From contig CAJAVU010000057.1 of NCBI GenBank assembly GCA_903945495.1, positions 62,001-126,000 of the forward strand: 64,000 nucleotides of DNA. The letters run 5' to 3'. The stretch is from an uncultured Flavobacteriales bacterium. GTDB lineage: Bacteria; Bacteroidota; Bacteroidia; Flavobacteriales_D; Crocinitomicaceae. How positions within the stretch are numbered: position 1 is the stretch's first letter; each line of letters begins with the position of its first letter. Of this stretch, positions 59,636 through 64,000 are shown one piece after another. Both the position numbers and the translations under genes were made by a program. The notes below the pieces were generated by a model that did not search any database, was not told the DNA's origin, and saw only the letters and a list, made by a program, of their open reading frames with translations.

Positions 59636-61515
59636 TAGTGAATCATCTTGAACAAACGATCCCAACGAACACCAATTGATGGATCAGCAGCTTTAGAGAA
59701 CCAAACCATAGAAGCACGTCCAACGATGTGATCTTCTGGTACAAATCCCCAAATACGTGAATCCGCTGAATTGTAACGATTATCTCCCATCAACCAATAG
59801 TAATTCATGCCAAACGTGTATTTGCTTGTTTTCTTACCGTCGATGTAAATTCCATCTTTCTTTTCAGCCAAGGTATGTCCTTCGTACGCAGTGATGATAC
59901 GACGATACCAAGCAATGTTTTTTGCAGAAATAGATATTGTTTGTCCTTTACGCGGGATTTGGAATTTCGTGAAATCTGTAACCGTATTGTTGATGTTTGG
60001 ATCTTTCGGGAAGACGCCAAGATTTGTCAACATTTGCATAGAAGTTGGCGCTACTTTACTTGTGTCCGAATATTGAGGATAACGCACCAAATCAAACTTC
60101 GCATCTGGATTTTTCTTTTTTAACTGAGTCAATTGCGATTTCGTTAAGTTCATGATGTACGTTTCTCCATCACTTAACAATTCATAATCTCCACGCATTT
60201 CTTCCAAGCCAAATCGCTCTTGAAACGCAATTTTTGACATCGGTGAGAAGTTTGTTACCGTGTATTGTAGATTTTGGAATTCAGCTACATGTGCCGGTTT
60301 GTTGTTCACATAAAGAACCGAATTTTTAATTTCAATCCAATCACCAGGTAAGCCAACACAACGTTTAATGTAATTCTCACGTTTATCTACAGGTCGGTAA
60401 ACCAATCCATAATGTTCAATATAATTCAATCCTTTTTCTGGCATTCCACCACGACAATACGTTATTCCTCCTGCCATACCCTTACGAGCTTCTGATTTCC
60501 AAGACTCAATTGAATTGAAAAACTCAGGAGCATATTTTTCAATCATCATTTGAAACGCTAGTTCTCCGTCATTGTTTGCTTCGATTTTCAATGCATTCAA
60601 ATCAGCCGTGCGCGTTTGCTCAAAATTAGATCTCCAATAGAAAAATGCTTCGTCATTTAAAATTTGGTAATAATCATGTCCCATTAATCCGTTTGGCATA
60701 CGTGGATCATAAACAGCTGTATCACCAGAAGGATAGTTGAATACCACTACATCGTAGCGATTGACAGCACTAAAACCAGGTAAACGTGTGTAAGATCCCT
60801 TTTCCAATGTTGTATACGATTTTACATTTACCCATGGAACAGTGTTGTGTACCAATGGAAATGAAAGTGGAGTAACAGGAACTTTTGGTCCATACGCCAA
60901 TTTATTCACGAACAAGAAATCGCCAACTAACAAGGTTTTTTCCATCGAACCAGTAGGAATTTGAAATGGTTCAAACACATACGTACGAATGATACTTGCT
61001 GCAACCAATGCAAAAATGATTGAATCTCCCCATTCTTTTACTTTTGAACGAGAGCCTGGTTTTTCACGAGTAATAGCATTTAGTGCTAAAGCGATTGCAT
61101 GCCCAATGATTGGAAGCGCCAAAAACAAAGCAATGTGATCGCCCCATTTTCTAATTTCAGTATCACGACTATTCGCCCAATTTGTTTCAGGTAAAATATC
61201 AGCATTCGAGTTTGCTATTTTTGCCATAATCAGATACGGAAAGAAAATTCCTTGTAAGGTATCAACAAACGAATAGTATCCAAAACGACGAATATATGAA
61301 GTGTTAACAACTGACCACATAACTAAGTGCACTCCTGGAAAGACCATTAACAAAGACCAAAATGGTTTTTTGCACGAAATTTTGAAGGCAACATAATAGT
61401 TGTAAACTGGAATTAAGGCTTCCCAAGGTTGGTGTCCAGCTTGTTTGAAACTTTTGAACCACATCGCTAAATAAGGATGCACCAATAAAAACAGATATAA
61501 ATAGATAAAAGCCAT
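59635..61515 (-). CDS. lepB: Signal peptidase I, long Bacteroidota form
   Basis: 626 residues, about twice the E. coli length. Residues 1-150 hold four membrane segments of a DUF5684-like module (KQAGHQPWEALIPVYNYYVAFKI). The peptidase has its catalytic serine S190 in FQIPTGSMEKTLLVGDFLFVNK and catalytic lysine K384 in ENYIKRCVGLPGDWIEI, with about 120 residues inserted after YDVVVFNYPSG. Near the end is YYWLMGDNRYNSADSRIWGFVP. It cleaves signal peptides outside the inner membrane. It overlaps dapB by one base (TAATG). Confidence 0.93.
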   Translation of the reverse strand: MAFIYLYLFLLVHPYLAMWFKSFKQAGHQPWEALIPVYNYYVAFKISCKKPFWSLLMVFPGVHLVMWSVVNTSYIRRFGYYSFVDTLQGIFFPYLIMAKIANSNADILPETNWANSRDTEIRKWGDHIALFLALPIIGHAIALALNAITREKPGSRSKVKEWGDSIIFALVAASIIRTYVFEPFQIPTGSMEKTLLVGDFLFVNKLAYGPKVPVTPLSFPLVHNTVPWVNVKSYTTLEKGSYTRLPGFSAVNRYDVVVFNYPSGDTAVYDPRMPNGLMGHDYYQILNDEAFFYWRSNFEQTRTADLNALKIEANNDGELAFQMMIEKYAPEFFNSIESWKSEARKGMAGGITYCRGGMPEKGLNYIEHYGLVYRPVDKRENYIKRCVGLPGDWIEIKNSVLYVNNKPAHVAEFQNLQYTVTNFSPMSKIAFQERFGLEEMRGDYELLSDGETYIMNLTKSQLTQLKKKNPDAKFDLVRYPQYSDTSKVAPTSMQMLTNLGVFPKDPNINNTVTDFTKFQIPRKGQTISISAKNIAWYRRIITAYEGHTLAEKKDGIYIDGKKTSKYTFGMNYYWLMGDNRYNSADSRIWGFVPEDHIVGRASMVWFSKAADPSIGVRWDRLFKMIH

Positions 61516-62243
61516 TAGTTCGATAAATTTAATACGTCATTCATAGTGAAAACACCTTTTTTGTTGAATACAAATTCAGCAGCAATCACGGCTCCAAGAG
61601 CAAAACCAGTTCGGTTGTGCGCTTCATGTGAAATGGTGATGGTATCAACAGGTGAAGTATATTTGATAATATGTGTTCCAGGAACATCTGGTGAACGGAA
61701 AGAAGTAACCCCTAATTGGCCATCAACCGTGTGAGGTGCGTTTTCTTCGCCTAAAACCCAAGATGAATAATCTGTGTTATTCTCCAAAATTCCATTCGCT
61801 AATGTAATAGCGGTTCCACTTGGTGCGTCCAATTTTTGTAAATGATGAATTTCTTCCATGCACGCTTTGTAGTCTGTTTGACCTCTCATCAATTGGGCTA
61901 AACGCTTATTGATTTCAAAGAAAATGTTAACTCCAATTGAAAAATTACTTGCATGTAAGAATGTTCCATTGCTCGTGTTTACCAAATCAGTTATTTCTGA
62001 AAGGTGCTCATGCCACGCTGTCGTTCCAACAACAATAGGACATTTTTGATCAATGCACGTTTTGATATGGTCTACAGCAAGTTCAGGTCGGGTAAATTCT
62101 ATTGCAACATCTGCCAACGACAAATCAACCTCAGAAATAGGGGATTCACTGTTGACAATCGCAACAATCGTATGTCCACGTTCTAAAGCAATTTTCTCGA
62201 TTGCTTTTCCCATTTTTCCGTAACCAATTAATGCAATATTCAT
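61515..62243 (-). CDS. dapB: 4-hydroxy-tetrahydrodipicolinate reductase
   Basis: 242 residues. The NAD(P)H site is ALIGYGKMGKAIEKIAL at the N-terminus. The catalytic His/Lys motif is in EIHHLQKLDAPSGTAITLA, and the C-terminal dimer domain has VTSFRSPDVPGTHIIKY and SHEAHNRTGFALGA. It acts in the diaminopimelate branch of lysine and cell-wall synthesis. It overlaps lepB by one base. Confidence 0.95.
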   Translation of the reverse strand: MNIALIGYGKMGKAIEKIALERGHTIVAIVNSESPISEVDLSLADVAIEFTRPELAVDHIKTCIDQKCPIVVGTTAWHEHLSEITDLVNTSNGTFLHASNFSIGVNIFFEINKRLAQLMRGQTDYKACMEEIHHLQKLDAPSGTAITLANGILENNTDYSSWVLGEENAPHTVDGQLGVTSFRSPDVPGTHIIKYTSPVDTITISHEAHNRTGFALGAVIAAEFVFNKKGVFTMNDVLNLSN

Positions 62244-62295
62244 TTTTTATGTTTGTTAAACAAAATTAGATTTTTAGTGCGCTTTTACAAGTCTT

Positions 62296-62856
62296 TTAAC
62301 GAAAATTAAAACGAAGATTTATTCCAGCGGCATTTTGACCGAAATAAGCGGGTTGAATTGCTAATGACAAATCTTCTGATATATCAAATTTAACAAAATG
62401 CGCTTCAATTCCTGCATCAACCAATTGAATCAAATAAATCGCTCCCAATCCTAAGATATTTAAATCACGTCGATTCAAATATTGGTTGTACAATAAATCA
62501 ATGGCACTTTCATCATATAATTCCCATTGAGGATCAACAGAGATTCCATAATCAATGCGGTATTCATATTCTTTACGCAGTGAAAGTTGCGTTTTTTGAT
62601 TGGAAATTAAAAAATAGGTCATTGTTCCCAAACCAGCATAAATCAAAGGAACTTTCCAAAATGCTTTTTTCTGGCCTTTCGGCATGGCGATATGATTGTA
62701 AACTTGTCCAGCACCTGGAAGAATAGCCGAGTAAATAACTGCTTTCTTAGGCGAATGAACTTTTACAGTATCAAGAGTAGGTTGACTCGATAACGAATCT
62801 TGTGAAAAGGAAAAGTTTCCAATGCACAATAGTATTAAGACAACCAGTGATCGCAT
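62296..62856 (-). CDS. DUF5683 family exported protein
   Basis: 186 residues. A signal peptide (LVVLILLCIGNFSFSQ) is followed by the DUF5683 core: KAVIYSAILPGAGQVYN, KKAFWKVPLIYAGLGTMTYFLI, RRDLNILGLGAIYLIQLVDAGIEAHF, and a short C-terminal beta segment. The role is unknown, but its position between parB and dapB is conserved in Bacteroidota. Its ATG overlaps the parB stop by one base. Confidence 0.88.
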   Translation of the reverse strand: MRSLVVLILLCIGNFSFSQDSLSSQPTLDTVKVHSPKKAVIYSAILPGAGQVYNHIAMPKGQKKAFWKVPLIYAGLGTMTYFLISNQKTQLSLRKEYEYRIDYGISVDPQWELYDESAIDLLYNQYLNRRDLNILGLGAIYLIQLVDAGIEAHFVKFDISEDLSLAIQPAYFGQNAAGINLRFNFR

Positions 62857-63767
62857 TAACGATTTAGAATTTCGATGATTCGATTTAAATCTACTTCAGA
62901 ATTGAAGTTCACAATGATTTTACCATTTCCAGAAGTTGATTTTTTAATTTCAATTTTCGTAGAAAGTTTATCACTTAAATGTTCTTTGAACGTAGATTGT
63001 GAGCTTGTTACACTTGGAGTACGCGTTGTTTTTACATCAACACCAGGAGTTTCAGTGCGCGGTTCAACATATCCTTCACGAATCAACGCTTCTGCATCAC
63101 GAACAGATAAACCATCCAAAACGATTCGGTTAAAAATCGCCATTTGTAAATCTTCGTCTCCAGCAGAAACCAAAGCACGAGCGTGACCCATGGAAATAAC
63201 ACTATCACGAACAGATGCTTGAATATCAGCAGGTAATTTCAATAAACGCAAATGATTCGTAATGCTCGAACGCGACTTTGCAATTTTTTGACTCAATTGA
63301 TCTTGTGTTAAATCACATTCTTCAATTAAGCGAGAATACGAAAGTGCAACCTCGATTGCGTTTAAGTCTTCACGTTGAATGTTTTCAACCAATGCCATTT
63401 CCAGCATCGTTTGATCATTTGCAACACGAATGTATGCAGGAACTTCCGTTAAACCAGCTAATTGAGATGCTCTAAAACGACGTTCACCTGAAATTAATTG
63501 GTATTTATCACGGCCCAATTTGCGAACCGTTAACGGTTGAATGATACCGTGAATTGCAATCGATTGACTCAATTCATCCAAAGCAGCTTGCTCAAAATGC
63601 GTACGTGGGTTGAAAGGATTCGCTTCGATACTTTCGATTGAAAGCATAGAGACAGAACCGACAACACCAGCATTGTCTGATTTAGATGTAATATCTGTTT
63701 CAGAATTTTCTAATAAGGCACTTAAACCTTTACCAAGAGCAGAACGTTTTTTTGTATTAGAGCTCAT
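62856..63767 (-). CDS. parB: ParB chromosome-partitioning protein
   Basis: The ATG at 63767, 11 bases inside parA, is preferred to the TTG at 63779; 303 residues. The start is KKRSALGKGLSALLEN. The ParB CTPase fold has IEANPFNPRTHFEQAALDEL, the CTP-binding GERRFRASQLAGL and the ENIQREDLNAIE box. A helix-turn-helix for parS follows (LTQDQLSQKIAKSRSSITNHLRLLKLP), then a linker and a C-terminal dimer domain. I did not find a parS-like GTTTCACGTGAAAC site in the window. Confidence 0.95.
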   Translation of the reverse strand: MSSNTKKRSALGKGLSALLENSETDITSKSDNAGVVGSVSMLSIESIEANPFNPRTHFEQAALDELSQSIAIHGIIQPLTVRKLGRDKYQLISGERRFRASQLAGLTEVPAYIRVANDQTMLEMALVENIQREDLNAIEVALSYSRLIEECDLTQDQLSQKIAKSRSSITNHLRLLKLPADIQASVRDSVISMGHARALVSAGDEDLQMAIFNRIVLDGLSVRDAEALIREGYVEPRTETPGVDVKTTRTPSVTSSQSTFKEHLSDKLSTKIEIKKSTSGNGKIIVNFNSEVDLNRIIEILNR

Positions 63768-64000
63768 CGTTGAATTCAATTATTTTATCCTCGTTACCGA
63801 TTTTTGTTAGATTGTTTCTTTGCAAAATTTCGCGGGCAAAATTAAGATAATTTATCGAACCTTTGCTTGCTGCATCGTGCATTACAATTGTTTCACCGAA
63901 ACTTGGCGCTTCGCCTAATTTCGTATTACGGTGAATAACTGTATCGAAAACCAACTCTTGGAAATGTGTTTTTACTTCATCAACAACTTGATTTGCAAGG
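63757..64000 (-). CDS. parA: ParA ATPase, C-terminal part (start outside window)
   Basis: The frame stays open to base 64000, so the GTT/TTG start in the track is internal; 80 C-terminal residues are visible. FDTVIHRNTKLGEAPSFGETIVMHDAASKGSINYLNFAREIL is the conserved end of ParA/Soj, preceded by LANQVVDEVKTHF. The Walker motifs lie outside the window. It partners ParB in chromosome segregation and overlaps parB by 11 bases. Confidence 0.93.
   Translation of the reverse strand, partial: LANQVVDEVKTHFQELVFDTVIHRNTKLGEAPSFGETIVMHDAASKGSINYLNFAREILQRNNLTKIGNEDKIIEFNDEL

Noticed and set aside
62856-64000. parS or oriC close to parAB
   Set aside because: I looked for GTTTCACGTGAAAC-like sites and DnaA-box clusters and saw none in the window.

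Overview
This is a chromosomal window of an AT-rich Bacteroidota, most likely Flavobacteriales and possibly near Fluviicola/Crocinitomicaceae. The support is: two type IX secretion substrates ending in the gliding-motility-type (type B) C-terminal domain; many TAnnTTTG -7 promoter elements, often paired with an upstream TTG and with no strong Shine-Dalgarno; Flavobacteria-typical lipoproteins; and the conserved parA-parB-DUF5683-dapB-lepB-wbqC cluster. I saw no rRNA, tRNA, CRISPR array, prophage or insertion sequence. The genus is inference.

Layout. 1-13.6 kb: two tandem paralogous secreted giants. The first enters from outside the window and carries about 37 Ig-like repeats of about 70 residues; the second carries the same domain order with almost no repeat expansion. 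13.9-27.7 kb: an accessory-looking run of small lipoproteins, membrane proteins, WG-repeat, DUF1398 and DUF1801 proteins, a retropepsin-like protease with PDZ, a TPR protein and a flavin monooxygenase with a DnaJ-type zinc module. 27.9-39.5 kb: housekeeping and envelope genes (proline dehydrogenase, aroB, a DUF1295 reductase, MerR regulator, NlpC/P60 peptidase, YhhQ-type transporter, MFS exporter, msrA, LRR lipoprotein, CPBP protease, MscS channel). 38.7-44.1 kb: a minus-strand operon serC-serA-DUF1015-yggS-DUF1684-amn. 44.3-50.2 kb: a THX-like ribosomal protein with a histone-H1-like tail, trmH, HU, an ArsR-type regulator, and rlmI-like methyltransferase, MATE and fmt. 50.3-58 kb: an ABC ATPase/YihY operon, an XRE-S24 regulator, recQ, ilvE and an unknown secreted protein. 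58-64 kb: a secreted EEP-family phosphodiesterase, then wbqC-lepB-dapB-DUF5683-parB-parA, with parA running off the window.

The main unexplained structure is intergenic. At least a dozen spacers are made of degenerate direct repeats with a strict 7-bp period. The sequence families differ (AATCACR, GATTGAA, CTCGGTT, AGTGACT, TATGAAT) but the phase is the same. Many arrays start at or within a few bases of a stop codon, and some are interrupted by a mobile-looking palindrome (CCTGTCTGCCGACAGGCAGG). The longest keeps phase for 30 heptads (210 bp). They resemble in kind the heptanucleotide STRR sequences of cyanobacteria and deserve a genome-wide look.

Several start codons in the ORF track look wrong. 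Promoter positions and TAATG stop-start junctions point to later ATGs for msrA, aroB, the MFS gene, fmt, wbqC, parB, the S24 regulator and several exported proteins; those revised starts are used below.
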